Origin: Chitinophagaceae bacterium PMP191F
GTDB lineage: Bacteria; Bacteroidota; Bacteroidia; Chitinophagales; Chitinophagaceae
Direction of reading: 5' to 3'
DNA length: 52,962 bases
Assembly: GCA_001302245.1 (NCBI GenBank)
Contig: LGYU01000026.1
Coordinates: forward strand, 1-52,962
Of the stretch, positions 10,421-19,444 are shown piece after piece. A program made the position numbers and the translations under genes. Positions within the stretch are counted from its first letter, which is position 1; every line of letters starts with the position of its first letter. The notes below the pieces were generated by a model. It was not told where the DNA came from, did no database searches, and saw nothing but the letters and a program-made list of their open reading frames with translations.

Positions 10421-11248
10421 ATGATCAGATGGATAGCGGCTGCCTGTATGGTAACGGTTGTGCTTGCAGCCTGTTCGCCCAACAATGTTACTGAAGACAA
10501 CAGCCTGCAAAAATATTTCGATGAGAATCATGTAACCGGTTCTTTCGGTTTACTGGACAATGGCCAGGGGCAATTTACTATTTACAAACCTGCACGTTTC
10601 AGTGATAGCATCTATATCGCGGGTACTTCTTTTAATATTATCAATTCACTGATCGCTATTGAAAGCGGTGCGGTAAATGATACCAGCTCTGTAATTACTG
10701 CCGATTCCGGCAGCATTGCAATAGATACTGCCTGCGGTAAAGATATGACCCTGCGACAGGCCTTCCGTACGTCGTGCACCGGCTGGTTCCGTGAGCTGGC
10801 ACGTCGCATTGGCAAACCGGTTATGCAACACTGGATCGATACCCTGGGCTATGCACGCCGGTATGATACATTGCGGATCCAGAATAACCTGGACACCTTC
10901 TGGCTGGATAACTCTGCACGTGTTACTGCCGATGAACAACTGGGCATCATTAAAAAGCTATACTTTGATCAATTGCCTTTTCAGCAACGTTCACAGCGCC
11001 TGGTGCGCAGCATGCTGTTGCAGGAAAGCAATGCCAACTATTCACTAAGCTACCTGACCGGTTCGGGCGTTACACCTGATGGTCGTACAACAGGCTGGCT
11101 GGCCGGCTGGATAGAAGAAAATGTGCATCCGTATTTTTTTGTAATACAGACTACCGCACCCGATGTCACGATTGATATTACAGCAATACAGAAAAAAATG
11201 CTGAAAGATATCCTGAAACAATACGGATTTATGGAAGGCAAGAAATAG
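10421..11248 (+). CDS. class D beta-lactamase-like lipoprotein, probably catalytically dead
   Basis: After a lipoprotein signal (MIRWIAAACMVTVVLAAC, Cys18) the protein follows the OXA beta-lactamase fold closely: FNIINSLIAIESG, FRELARRIG, NLDTFWLDNSARVTADEQ, LPFQQRSQRLVRSML, TGWLAGWIEE. However, every active-site motif is altered. The S-x-x-K tetrad reads TSFN (10625-10636), so both the nucleophilic Ser and the carboxylated Lys are gone. S-x-V reads SCT (10772-10780). Y-G-N reads YAR. K-T-G reads LTG (11054-11062). Class D enzymes and BlaR-type sensors need the Ser and Lys, so a hydrolase or penicillin-binding role is unlikely; a binding or structural role is inferred. The start at 10421 is preferred because the lipoprotein signal and the promoter both point to it. 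Confidence 0.75.
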   Translation: MIRWIAAACMVTVVLAACSPNNVTEDNSLQKYFDENHVTGSFGLLDNGQGQFTIYKPARFSDSIYIAGTSFNIINSLIAIESGAVNDTSSVITADSGSIAIDTACGKDMTLRQAFRTSCTGWFRELARRIGKPVMQHWIDTLGYARRYDTLRIQNNLDTFWLDNSARVTADEQLGIIKKLYFDQLPFQQRSQRLVRSMLLQESNANYSLSYLTGSGVTPDGRTTGWLAGWIEENVHPYFFVIQTTAPDVTIDITAIQKKMLKDILKQYGFMEGKK

Positions 11249-11341
11249 TTTCCGGTTGCAGAAGCTATAAAATATTCCTAAATTTCTTTCCTGGTGCAAT
11301 TCTTGATAATTTACGGCTGACAAATTGCATCCTTATACATA

Positions 11342-12355
11342 GTGAATTTTCGTTTTCAACATATTGAATACCTGATTGCCCTGATAGTGGTGCCCTTACT
11401 GGTACTGCTGTACTGGCAATCGCTGCGGTGGAAGAAAAAAACAGCAGCAAAGATCGGTAATCCAAAGCTGGTACAGGAACTGATCGGCAATTACGCACCG
11501 TTTCATTTTCTGTTAAAATTTATTGCCATTGCTGCCGCTGTTGTGCTGGTAATACTGGGTGCTGCCAATCTTCAACAACAAGGTGTAATGGACCAGGTGC
11601 AACGCAAAGGCCTGGATGTGGTCATAGCCATAGATGTAAGTAAAAGTATGCTGGCCGAAGACATCAAGCCCAACCGGCTGGAAAGAGCCCGGCAGGTAGT
11701 GTACCGGTTAATGGACCAGTTGCAGGATGATCGTATCGGGCTGGTATTGTTTGCCGGTCGTGCATATATGCAGATGCCGCTTACTTCTGATCATGGAGCG
11801 GCAAGAATGTATGTACAACAGGCTGGTCCGGATGTGGTACCCACACAGGGTACTGTTATTGCAGAGGCACTGCGGATGAGCAATACGGCTTTTAACAGCA
11901 AGGAGCGAAAATACAAATCCATAATTCTCATTACCGATGGCGAAGACCACGATCCCGAGGCGCTGGAATTATCCAAAAAGCTGGCAGATAATGGTGTTAT
12001 GATCAATACGGTGGGTATTGGTTCTGCGGAAGGATCCCCTATCTTAGATCCGGGTACCAATGAATATAAAAAAGATGAGGCCGGTAATACAGTGATCTCC
12101 AAACTGAACGAATCAGAACTGCAGCAACTGGCGGCCAATACCAAAGGGTTATATGTGCACCTGGAGGATATTAATACGGCTGTAGATGTCATTGCCAAAC
12201 AGTTATCAACCATAGAACAGGATTCACTGGAAGACAGTGCATTTAAAAACTACAGGAACTATTTTCAATGGTTTTTAGGACTTGCCCTGTTATTGCTGGT
12301 AGCCGAATTCTTTTTTCCTGAAAAAAAATGGAAAATATCCCGTACAGATGCGTAA
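11342..12355 (+). CDS. batB: BatB-like VWA-domain membrane protein (GTG start)
   Basis: The 337-aa protein has two N-terminal membrane helices, a von Willebrand factor A domain with an intact MIDAS motif DVSKS (about residues 98-102) and a second conserved Asp in ITDGEDHD, and a C-terminal membrane helix (WFLGLALLLLVAEFFF). This is the BatA/BatB architecture of the Bacteroidota aerotolerance/stress operon. The VWA domain faces the periplasm and is thought to help assemble or stabilise envelope complexes. The start is GTG at 11342. It overlaps the batC-like gene by 8 bases, so the two are co-translated. The usual partners MoxR, DUF58, BatA and BatD are not in the window, so only part of the operon is present at this site. 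Confidence 0.85.
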   Translation: MNFRFQHIEYLIALIVVPLLVLLYWQSLRWKKKTAAKIGNPKLVQELIGNYAPFHFLLKFIAIAAAVVLVILGAANLQQQGVMDQVQRKGLDVVIAIDVSKSMLAEDIKPNRLERARQVVYRLMDQLQDDRIGLVLFAGRAYMQMPLTSDHGAARMYVQQAGPDVVPTQGTVIAEALRMSNTAFNSKERKYKSIILITDGEDHDPEALELSKKLADNGVMINTVGIGSAEGSPILDPGTNEYKKDEAGNTVISKLNESELQQLAANTKGLYVHLEDINTAVDVIAKQLSTIEQDSLEDSAFKNYRNYFQWFLGLALLLLVAEFFFPEKKWKISRTDA

Positions 12356-12980
12356 TGTTTTTATCATATTGTTGTTGCTGGTAACCGGTGCTGCACAGGC
12401 GCAACAGGAAAATACTGCCATACGCCAGGGAAACAAACTATACCGTAAAAGGGAATATGATAAAGCGTTACCTGAATACAAAAAAGCGGTAGAGCAGAAT
12501 CCTAAGAACGCAATAGCCAATTATAACCTGGGCAATGCAGAATTCAGAAGCGAGAATTTTGCTGGTGCCGAACAGTCTTTTGATGCGGCGGCAGATAATG
12601 CTGACGAAGTGTTTAAGCAGAAAGCTTTTTACAACAAAGGTGTAGCATTGTCAAAACAAAAGAAATTGCAGGAGAGTATTGATGCATGGAAAAATGCATT
12701 AAAGCTTAATCCGAATGATGCAGATACGCGTTTCAATCTGCAAAAGGCATTGGAAGAGCTGCGCAAGCAGAACGAACAGAAAGAGAACAAACAGCAGCAA
12801 CAACAAAAACAACAGCAGCAGCAGAAAGAGAAACCAAAGCCACAACCGCAGCAAAGCAAACTGGATAAAAAGAAAATAGAACAATACCTCAAATCACTGC
12901 AACAGAAAGAGCAGGAAGTACAGCGTAAAATGCAACAGAACCGCGCCCGCTCAGTAACACAACCCGAAAAGGATTGGTAG
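12348..12980 (+). CDS. batC: BatC-like TPR protein with Gln-rich linker
   Basis: The 210-aa protein has a signal peptide (MRNVFIILLLLVTGAAQA) and two to three tetratricopeptide repeats (residues about 30-125, including AIANYNLGNAEF and AFYNKGVALSKQKKLQESIDAW). A Gln/Lys-rich low-complexity stretch follows at about 145-165, then a basic coiled-coil tail. This matches BatC, the periplasmic TPR partner of BatB. The ATG overlaps the end of batB (12348-12355). The repeat explains the CAG/CAA-rich DNA near 12790-12850, which is coding and not a separate repeat element. Confidence 0.8.
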   Translation: MRNVFIILLLLVTGAAQAQQENTAIRQGNKLYRKREYDKALPEYKKAVEQNPKNAIANYNLGNAEFRSENFAGAEQSFDAAADNADEVFKQKAFYNKGVALSKQKKLQESIDAWKNALKLNPNDADTRFNLQKALEELRKQNEQKENKQQQQQKQQQQQKEKPKPQPQQSKLDKKKIEQYLKSLQQKEQEVQRKMQQNRARSVTQPEKDW

Positions 12981-13120
12981 TTCATTCCTTCAATGTTTGA
13001 AATTTATCATAGATGGCTAAAGGCTGTAGAATAAGTCTTCCCGGCTGCAAGCCACGAAAAGCCGTACTAAACACAGCAACCCCAACCATCAGGCAATTCT
13101 TTCATTTTCAAATTCCCCCT

Positions 13121-13150
13121 TGCCGTTTATGCCGGAAATGCCGTTTATGC
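13121..13150. repeat. short tandem duplication in the 456-base gap 12981-13436
   Basis: TGCCGTTTATGC occurs twice with an 18-base period. The gap around it is otherwise non-coding. It holds C/T-rich imperfect repeats (CCTTGTACCTTGTAA...CCTTATACCTTCTCC) and, near the end, TACCTTTA at 13405-13412, a near-consensus -7 element for ispG. No RNA gene was recognised. Confidence 0.5.
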
Positions 13151-13436
13151 ATTCCTTGTACCTTGTAATTTGAACCTTTCCCTTATACCTTCTCCCCACC
13201 TTCCTGCGTCTTTCCTGCCCTTTAAAGCGTACAAACTAAGGGTTTCAGTCATTGAGCAGTAAAACAATGGGGAAATCAGGATAGAACCTGACCAGGCGGA
13301 GACCCGGGAGAATTTTAATACTTGTTTATGATATACCGGGCATACAGTTCAGCAACAGGAAGTTATACAATTGTTTCGGTAATAAACCGGAGCAAATTCT
13401 TCGTTACCTTTACAGTCTTAATAATCATAACCCGGT

Positions 13437-15452
13437 ATGCAGCTTTATTGTGAATCTCTGACAGCGTATAAAAGATTGAAAACCCGTGAAGTAAGGATTG
13501 GAGATCTGTTATTGGGAAACTTTAACCCTATACGGGTGCAAACCATGACCACCACCGATACCATGGATACATTGGCTACAGTAGAGCAAAGTATCCGTTG
13601 TATAGAAGCCGGGGCAGAATTGGTACGCATTACAGCACCCAGCAAAAAAGAAGCAGAAAATTTACTCCATATCAAAAATGAATTGCACCGCCGCGGGTAC
13701 AAAACACCGCTGGTAGCAGATATTCATTTTACCCCCAATGCTGCAGAAATTGCCGCCCGTATTGTAGAAAAGGTAAGGGTGAATCCCGGCAATTATGTAG
13801 ATAAGAAAAAGTTTGAACAACTGGAATATACCGACGCAGAATATGCAGAGGAAATTGAACGTATCCGTGAACGCTTTACTCCATTGGTAAAGATCTGTCG
13901 TGAGTATGGAACTGCCATGCGCATAGGCACCAATCACGGTTCACTGAGCGACAGGATTATGAGCCGCTATGGTGATACCCCGATGGGAATGGTGGAAAGT
14001 GCTATGGAGTTTCTGCGTATTGCACGTGATGAAAGTTACCACAACATCATTCTCAGTATGAAGGCCAGTAATCCACAGGTAATGGTACAGGCGTACAGGC
14101 TGCTGGTACAAACTATGGAGCATGAATTTGGTGAATGCTATCCGTTACACCTGGGCGTTACTGAAGCCGGCGACGGCGAAGATGGCCGTATCAAATCGGC
14201 TATTGGTATCGGCGCTTTGCTGGAAGATGGCATTGGCGATACCATCCGTGTTTCACTGACAGAAGACCCGGAATTTGAAATACCGGTATGTAAGGATCTT
14301 GTAAAACGGTATACACAACGCGAAGCTGCTATCACGACTACAGTGCCGGAAATAGCACCGGTAACAAAGTTGCCGTATTCACCATTTGAATTTTCAAAAC
14401 GTAAAACATATGCTATTGCCAATATTGGCGGCGGACAGGTGCCGGTAGTGATAGCTGATTTTATGTTGTCACACCACATTACACACCAGGATTTGCAGGC
14501 TGTTGGATATACGTATAACGAGATGACCGACAAATGGGCCATTGGTGATGCTGCGGCTGACTTTATCTATACGGGGAATAAGCTGCTGAACTTTGCATTG
14601 CCCGGTACACTGAAAGTACTGTGCGATTATAATACCTGGCTACAGGCAACAGATAAAGAAAAGTATTATCCTTTCTTTATGCCGGAAGAATACCTGCAAC
14701 AGACACAGCGTTCCGGTACATTGAACTTTATAACACTGGACACCAATACGCCGGTGGCAGACAATATATTGCAGGCTATCTGCAACGATAGCACAGCAGT
14801 ATTGTGTCTGTGGTCATCACACCCGCATGCTATGCCTTCAGTAAGAAGGTTTGTGGTAGAACTGATCAACAAAGGGGTCGCCAACCCTGTAATACTGGCA
14901 GTGGAAAGTCATGATATAACTATTGATGAACAGTTGATCCATTTTTCAACAGATACCGGTGCATTGTTGCTGGATGGTATGGGTGATGGCACCTGGCTGA
15001 TCAATGATCCCTCAAAGATCAGCAACAACAAAGTGAGTGGCCGCACCTACCTGCAAACAAAAAACAATCACCAGTTCCTGAACAATACAGCTTTTTCTAT
15101 TTTACAGGCTACACGCAGCCGTATTTCTAAAACGGAATATATTTCCTGCCCTTCCTGTGGCCGTACTTTATTTGATCTGCAGGAAACAACTGCGAAGATC
15201 CGTGCTGTGACCAATCACCTCAAAGGCGTAAAGATCGCCATCATGGGATGTATTGTAAATGGTCCCGGTGAAATGGCCGATGCAGATTTTGGGTATGTAG
15301 GAAGTGGTCCCGGAAAGATCACGTTGTATAAAGGGAAAGATGTAGTGAAACGGAATGTGGATAGTGCTATTGCCGTGGAAGAACTCATCAACCTGCTGAA
15401 AGAACATGATGCCTGGGTGGAAGAGGCAGTAGGAGTAGTGGATGGTGAATAG
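13437..15452 (+). CDS. ispG: 4-hydroxy-3-methylbut-2-enyl diphosphate synthase, long type
   Basis: IspG (GcpE) converts methylerythritol cyclodiphosphate to HMBPP in the non-mevalonate isoprenoid pathway. The 671-aa length is that of the A-A*-B form found in plants, chlamydiae and Bacteroidota, where an extra TIM-barrel-like domain (about residues 290-550) lies between the catalytic barrel and the Fe-S domain. The first barrel has IRVQTMTTTDTMDT and RVNPGNYVDKKKF. The C-terminal domain has the cluster ligands CPSCGRT (about 566) and GCIVNGPGEMADADFGYVG (about 605). All key residues are present. It is transcribed alone, with non-coding sequence on both sides. Confidence 0.95.
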   Translation: MQLYCESLTAYKRLKTREVRIGDLLLGNFNPIRVQTMTTTDTMDTLATVEQSIRCIEAGAELVRITAPSKKEAENLLHIKNELHRRGYKTPLVADIHFTPNAAEIAARIVEKVRVNPGNYVDKKKFEQLEYTDAEYAEEIERIRERFTPLVKICREYGTAMRIGTNHGSLSDRIMSRYGDTPMGMVESAMEFLRIARDESYHNIILSMKASNPQVMVQAYRLLVQTMEHEFGECYPLHLGVTEAGDGEDGRIKSAIGIGALLEDGIGDTIRVSLTEDPEFEIPVCKDLVKRYTQREAAITTTVPEIAPVTKLPYSPFEFSKRKTYAIANIGGGQVPVVIADFMLSHHITHQDLQAVGYTYNEMTDKWAIGDAAADFIYTGNKLLNFALPGTLKVLCDYNTWLQATDKEKYYPFFMPEEYLQQTQRSGTLNFITLDTNTPVADNILQAICNDSTAVLCLWSSHPHAMPSVRRFVVELINKGVANPVILAVESHDITIDEQLIHFSTDTGALLLDGMGDGTWLINDPSKISNNKVSGRTYLQTKNNHQFLNNTAFSILQATRSRISKTEYISCPSCGRTLFDLQETTAKIRAVTNHLKGVKIAIMGCIVNGPGEMADADFGYVGSGPGKITLYKGKDVVKRNVDSAIAVEELINLLKEHDAWVEEAVGVVDGE

Positions 15453-15608
15453 CACGTGGAATTAAATGGCTGGTGAAATACCAGCTACAGACCTTCCCGG
15501 GCTGGTATCTTACCTGACGGAATCAGTAACGGATAATTGTGTTTTAGGATCATTTGCTCTTAATATACTTTCGGGAATCAGACAATCATAACCAGAAACA
15601 ATCAACCT

Positions 15609-16556
15609 GTGAATCGCATTGATCGACTGCACGCTATTCTTACACACCTGCAAAGTAAAAAACGGGTAACGGCACAACAACTGGCCGATCGTTTTGATTT
15701 GAGCCTGCGTACTGTATACCGCGATATCAAAGCTCTGGAAGAATCTGGTGTGCCCGTAAGCGGGGAAGCTGGCGTTGGTTATTCCGTAATGGAAGGATAT
15801 CGTTTGCCACCGGTAATGTTTACGCAGGAAGAGGCAACTGCATTGTTGCTGAGCGCAAAGCTGGCAGAGCAATTGACAGACGATTCTGTGCGCAAACAAA
15901 TGGAGGCTGCCATTTACAAAGTGAAGGCGGTGTTGCGTGCAAATGACAAAGACTTTGTAGATACCTTAACGCCGCTGATCAACGTTTATCAACGGCATTT
16001 ACCAGATGGCTTATCACAACAATATATTACTACTATACTGAGCGCCATAGGCCAGAAAAGAATTGTGCAACTGGTATACCGCGCCAATTACCGTGATGAA
16101 TTAACACAGCGTAATATTGAACCTATTGGTGTTTCCTATTACGGACAGGCTTGGCACCTGATAGCCTGGTGTCAATTGCGCAATGGCTACCGCGATTTTC
16201 GTTTGAGCCGTGTACAGAAAATGAACGTGACCGACCAGACCTTTGAAAATGCTGAACATCCGTCTATGGAACAGTATATTCAGCAGATGATGTCGCGCGA
16301 TAAAGACCTGAAAGAAGTAGTGGTCCGTTTTAACAAGGAAACTGCCAAACATGTGGGAGAATACCGGTACTACAATGGATTTGTGTCGGAAGAAGTGCAT
16401 GATGATGGCGTGTATATGAAATTCCTGACCGGCTGCCTGGATTATTTTGCATGCTGGTTACTTACCTATACGGATGGGGTAACGGTAGAATCACCTGCAG
16501 CCCTGCAGGAAAATATGTGTCGTCTTGCCCAACGGCTTTCCGAACATTACCGGTAA
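15609..16556 (+). CDS. YafY-type transcriptional regulator (HTH_11 + WYL)
   Basis: The 315-aa protein starts with a DeoR-like winged helix-turn-helix (residues 1-55: RLHAILTHLQSKKRVTAQQLADRF then SLRTVYRDIKALEESG). A WYL domain follows from about residue 140, including the ligand-pocket stretch YYGQAWHLIAWCQLRNGYRDFRLSR in two parts, then a C-terminal WCX extension. WYL regulators sense small ligands or nucleic acids. The next gene on the same strand encodes a DinB-family protein 103 bases downstream, a common pairing, so that gene may be its target. Confidence 0.85.
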   Translation: MNRIDRLHAILTHLQSKKRVTAQQLADRFDLSLRTVYRDIKALEESGVPVSGEAGVGYSVMEGYRLPPVMFTQEEATALLLSAKLAEQLTDDSVRKQMEAAIYKVKAVLRANDKDFVDTLTPLINVYQRHLPDGLSQQYITTILSAIGQKRIVQLVYRANYRDELTQRNIEPIGVSYYGQAWHLIAWCQLRNGYRDFRLSRVQKMNVTDQTFENAEHPSMEQYIQQMMSRDKDLKEVVVRFNKETAKHVGEYRYYNGFVSEEVHDDGVYMKFLTGCLDYFACWLLTYTDGVTVESPAALQENMCRLAQRLSEHYR

Positions 16557-16659
16557 AATATTTTTCATCTGCTGCATGCTGCTGACATAAGGTTGTCACT
16601 GATCGCATGTTATTTTGTATACACAATACAATTAACTGTTTTTATAAAAAATTACTATT

Positions 16660-17148
16660 ATGATCAGAACCATCCACGATTTTCTTGACCGCTGGCGTGA
16701 AGAAAAAGAGGCAACACTGAAGATCTTCAACGCATTGACAGACGAATCATTGCAGGAAGCTGTACCCGGCGGCAGAACCATTGGCCGGCTTGCCAATCAT
16801 ATTATTGAAACCCTGTCTGAACTACCGCATAAAGTAGGACTGCCTATTGAAGAGCAAACTACTAGCTATGCTACTGTAAAAGAAATTGCTGCAGCTTATG
16901 AAAGGGCTGCAGACCTGGTAGCCAATAGCATTGTTGACCACTGGGATGATGATAAGCTGCTGGAAGAACAGAACATGTACGGAGAAATGTGGAAGAACGG
17001 ATTATCGCTGTGGGTGCTGGTTGTACACCAGGCGCATCACCGTGGACAGATCACTGTACTGATGCGTTTTGCAGGATTGAATGTGCCGGGCGTATATGGT
17101 CCCAGTAAGGAAGAATGGATTGCGTATGGCAGAGAGCCGTTAGTATAG
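16660..17148 (+). CDS. DinB-family four-helix protein
   Basis: The 162-aa protein has the DinB/YfiT-like four-helix bundle layout. The three metal-binding histidines are visible: LANHIIETL (His47) and HQAHHRGQ (the second and third, about 122 and 126). Members are metal-dependent enzymes or thiol transferases of mostly unknown function and are often under stress control. It follows the WYL regulator and ends before a strong bidirectional hairpin. The reaction is not predictable from the sequence. Confidence 0.8.
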   Translation: MIRTIHDFLDRWREEKEATLKIFNALTDESLQEAVPGGRTIGRLANHIIETLSELPHKVGLPIEEQTTSYATVKEIAAAYERAADLVANSIVDHWDDDKLLEEQNMYGEMWKNGLSLWVLVVHQAHHRGQITVLMRFAGLNVPGVYGPSKEEWIAYGREPLV

Positions 17149-17154
17149 GGGGGA

Positions 17155-17257
17155 CGTGAAACGTCAATCGTGAGATGTGAAAAGGCTTGCATCACAGCTG
17201 TGATGCAAGCCTTTATATTAGAGTTTGATCTTGTCTTTTCACATTGAACGTTTCACG
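17155..17257. repeat. nested inverted repeat with a 34-bp perfect palindrome (bidirectional terminator)
   Basis: The core 17181-17214 is a perfect palindrome and sits between the convergent DinB gene and galK, so it can terminate both. Two further exact 10-bp arms flank it: CGTGAAACGT (17155-17164) with ACGTTTCACG (17248-17257), and ATGTGAAAAG (17175-17184) with CTTTTCACAT (17235-17244). The whole 103 bases could fold as one long imperfect hairpin. Confidence 0.75.
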
Positions 17258-17260
17258 ATC

Positions 17261-18406
17261 TTATCCTGCTACATGCACACCATCCTCAATCTGGGTGATA
17301 TATACTTCAGGTGCTTTGCGGAACAGGCCTTCAAATGATTTCTGGATCTGTTGCTGAAAGGTTTCTACGGCATCTGCTTTCACAATGTTGATGGTACAGC
17401 CACCAAAACCACCGCCCATCATACGGGAACCCATTACACCGGGAATGGTTCTGGCTCTTTCTGCCAGGAAATCCAGTTCGGTACAGCTCACAGAATATTT
17501 TTTGCTCAATCCTTCATGGGTAGCAAACATCAGGTTGCCAAAGGTTGCCAGGTCTTTTTGCTGCAGGGCATCACAACCGGCCAGCAAACGTTCCTTTTCA
17601 TATACTACATAAGAACAACGGTCGAACACAATGGGCGACAGTTCTTCCTGGTGTGATAACAATTGTTCGGGTTCAATATCGCGCAATGAATTGATACCGG
17701 GATAGTGCTTTTTCAGAATAGCCACGCCTTCTTCACACTGCTGGCGACGTACATTGTACTCGCTGCCTGCCAGTGAATGACTCACCATACTGTTTACCAG
17801 CACAATTTTATAATCAGGGAAATCAAATGGAATGTATTCGTATTCCAGGCTGCGGCAATCCAGTTTCATAACATGTCCTTTTTTGCCATGCAGGCTGGCA
17901 AACTGGTCCATAATACCCACCATGGCACCAACAAACGTATGTTCGGTTTTCTGACCGATCAACGCCAGCTCCATACGGGTTAAGCCCAGTTTGAACAATT
18001 CATTCAGCGCAAAGCCATATCCTGAACAAAGAGCTGCAGAAGAACTCATACCGGCACCTACAGGTACATCGCCATCAATCACCACATCCACACCCTGTAT
18101 GGTTTGTCCTTTTTGCTGAATATGATGTGTAACACCCATCAGATAATTCATCCAGCCTTTCTGCGGCTGACTGACATTTACCGGGAAAGAAAAGTTTTCA
18201 TTGAACTGGTTGGCGTATACATTGATGGTATCGGTGTTATTGGGAGCTACTGCTATGTAGATCCTTTTATCCACTGCACCGGGCAGTACAAATCCTTCGT
18301 TATAATCTGTGTGTTCGCCTATCAGGTTCACGCGTCCGGGGGCTGCTATAATGAGGGGTTCTTTATTGAAACGCTGTCTGAAAACTTCCCCGATTTTTTT
18401 TATCAT
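17261..18406 (-). CDS. galK: galactokinase
   Basis: The 381-aa GHMP kinase has the galactokinase signature GRVNLIGEHTDYNEGFVLP (N-terminal, split here for length), the ATP-binding VPVGAGMSSSAAL at about 113-125, the catalytic Asp in GIMDQFAS, and the C-terminal MGGGFGGCTI. It phosphorylates galactose to galactose-1-phosphate in the Leloir pathway. It is divergent from galM with only 55 bases between the start codons, so both promoters must lie in that A/T-rich spacer. galT and galE are not in the window. Confidence 0.95.
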   Translation of the reverse strand: MIKKIGEVFRQRFNKEPLIIAAPGRVNLIGEHTDYNEGFVLPGAVDKRIYIAVAPNNTDTINVYANQFNENFSFPVNVSQPQKGWMNYLMGVTHHIQQKGQTIQGVDVVIDGDVPVGAGMSSSAALCSGYGFALNELFKLGLTRMELALIGQKTEHTFVGAMVGIMDQFASLHGKKGHVMKLDCRSLEYEYIPFDFPDYKIVLVNSMVSHSLAGSEYNVRRQQCEEGVAILKKHYPGINSLRDIEPEQLLSHQEELSPIVFDRCSYVVYEKERLLAGCDALQQKDLATFGNLMFATHEGLSKKYSVSCTELDFLAERARTIPGVMGSRMMGGGFGGCTINIVKADAVETFQQQIQKSFEGLFRKAPEVYITQIEDGVHVAG

Positions 18407-18461
18407 GGTACGTGCTGAATGAATTAATTTTAAAAAATTTTTTTACCAACAGAACCGTTAC

Positions 18462-19424
18462 ATGAGTTTTACGATTGAGCACCGCAAAGAAAAGGATTTA
18501 TCGGTAGTGAGGCTGCAAGATAATGCAACAAATACAATAGTTGATATTCTGCCTGCTTACGGAGCCCTGCTGCATGCGTTCTCTATCCCGGTAAACGGAG
18601 CCCCGTTTAATATTATTGACAATTATAAGGACCAGGCCGATGTGGACAAGGGCCTGGCTATTTCCTACAAAAGCAGTAAACTATCGCCGTTTGTATGCCG
18701 TCTGAACCATGCAAGGTACCTGTTTGACGGGCAGGAGTATGAGATCGCTTCCAGGTTTGTAGATGGCAATGCCATTCACGGACTGTTGTACAATAAAATG
18801 TTTAAACCAACCGACGAGTTTGCAGACGATAACAACGCGTCCATTACCCTGCGGTACCATTACAAACAGGACGATCCCGGCTATCCCTTTGACTATGTAT
18901 GTGAAGTAAGGTATACGCTGCATCCTGAAAGCACCTTGCAGGTAGAAACCACATTGCTGAACCTGGATCAGGACGCTATTCCCGTAGCAGATGGCTGGCA
19001 TCCCTATTTTCAGTTGGGAGCACCAGTAAACGATTGTTACCTGCAGTTCAGATCTGACAAGATGCTGGAATTTACAGATAGATTAATACCCACCGGCAAA
19101 CTGATTGATGAACCCACTTTTGCTGAAGGCAACCTGCTGGGTGAGCGTCAGTTAGACAATTGTTTCCTGCTAAGTGGTGCTGAGGAAACTCCTTGCTGTG
19201 TACTGCACAACCCTCAAAACCAGCTTACACTGTCCATTTTTGCCAATGCAAGATATCCGTATCTGCAACTATACACTCCGCCGCATCGCCGCAGCATTGC
19301 TATTGAGAACCTGAGTGGCGCGCCGGATTGTTTTAACAATGGTATGGGACTACAGGTGCTGCAACCCGGCGCCTCTATGGCTTTTAACGTATGGTACAGG
19401 TTGGGAGTCGGGGAAAACAATTAA
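18462..19424 (+). CDS. galM: aldose 1-epimerase (galactose mutarotase)
   Basis: The 320-aa protein has the galactose mutarotase fold: an N-terminal NTIVDILPAYGALL, NAIHGLLYNKMF with the conserved His, DGWHPYFQLG with the catalytic-region His, and a late NLSGAPDCFNNGMGL. It interconverts alpha and beta anomers of galactose/glucose and feeds galactokinase. The divergent galK supports the assignment. Its last codons overlap the predicted promoter of the next lipoprotein gene. Confidence 0.9.
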   Translation: MSFTIEHRKEKDLSVVRLQDNATNTIVDILPAYGALLHAFSIPVNGAPFNIIDNYKDQADVDKGLAISYKSSKLSPFVCRLNHARYLFDGQEYEIASRFVDGNAIHGLLYNKMFKPTDEFADDNNASITLRYHYKQDDPGYPFDYVCEVRYTLHPESTLQVETTLLNLDQDAIPVADGWHPYFQLGAPVNDCYLQFRSDKMLEFTDRLIPTGKLIDEPTFAEGNLLGERQLDNCFLLSGAEETPCCVLHNPQNQLTLSIFANARYPYLQLYTPPHRRSIAIENLSGAPDCFNNGMGLQVLQPGASMAFNVWYRLGVGENN

Positions 19425-19429
19425 CTTTC
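19401..19429 (+). promoter_or_regulatory. promoter inside the 3' end of galM
   Basis: TTG at 19401-19403 and TAACTTTC at 19422-19429 match the Bacteroidota -33/-7 pattern with an 18-base spacer (one mismatch in the -7). The box lies 16 bases before the ATG at 19445. Confidence 0.5.
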
Positions 19430-19444
19430 GCGCAAATACAGAAC

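Noticed and set aside
12629-12985. Cys/Phe-rich minus-strand ORF
   Set aside because: It is the complement of the Gln-rich repeat in batC; the odd composition is an artefact of that.
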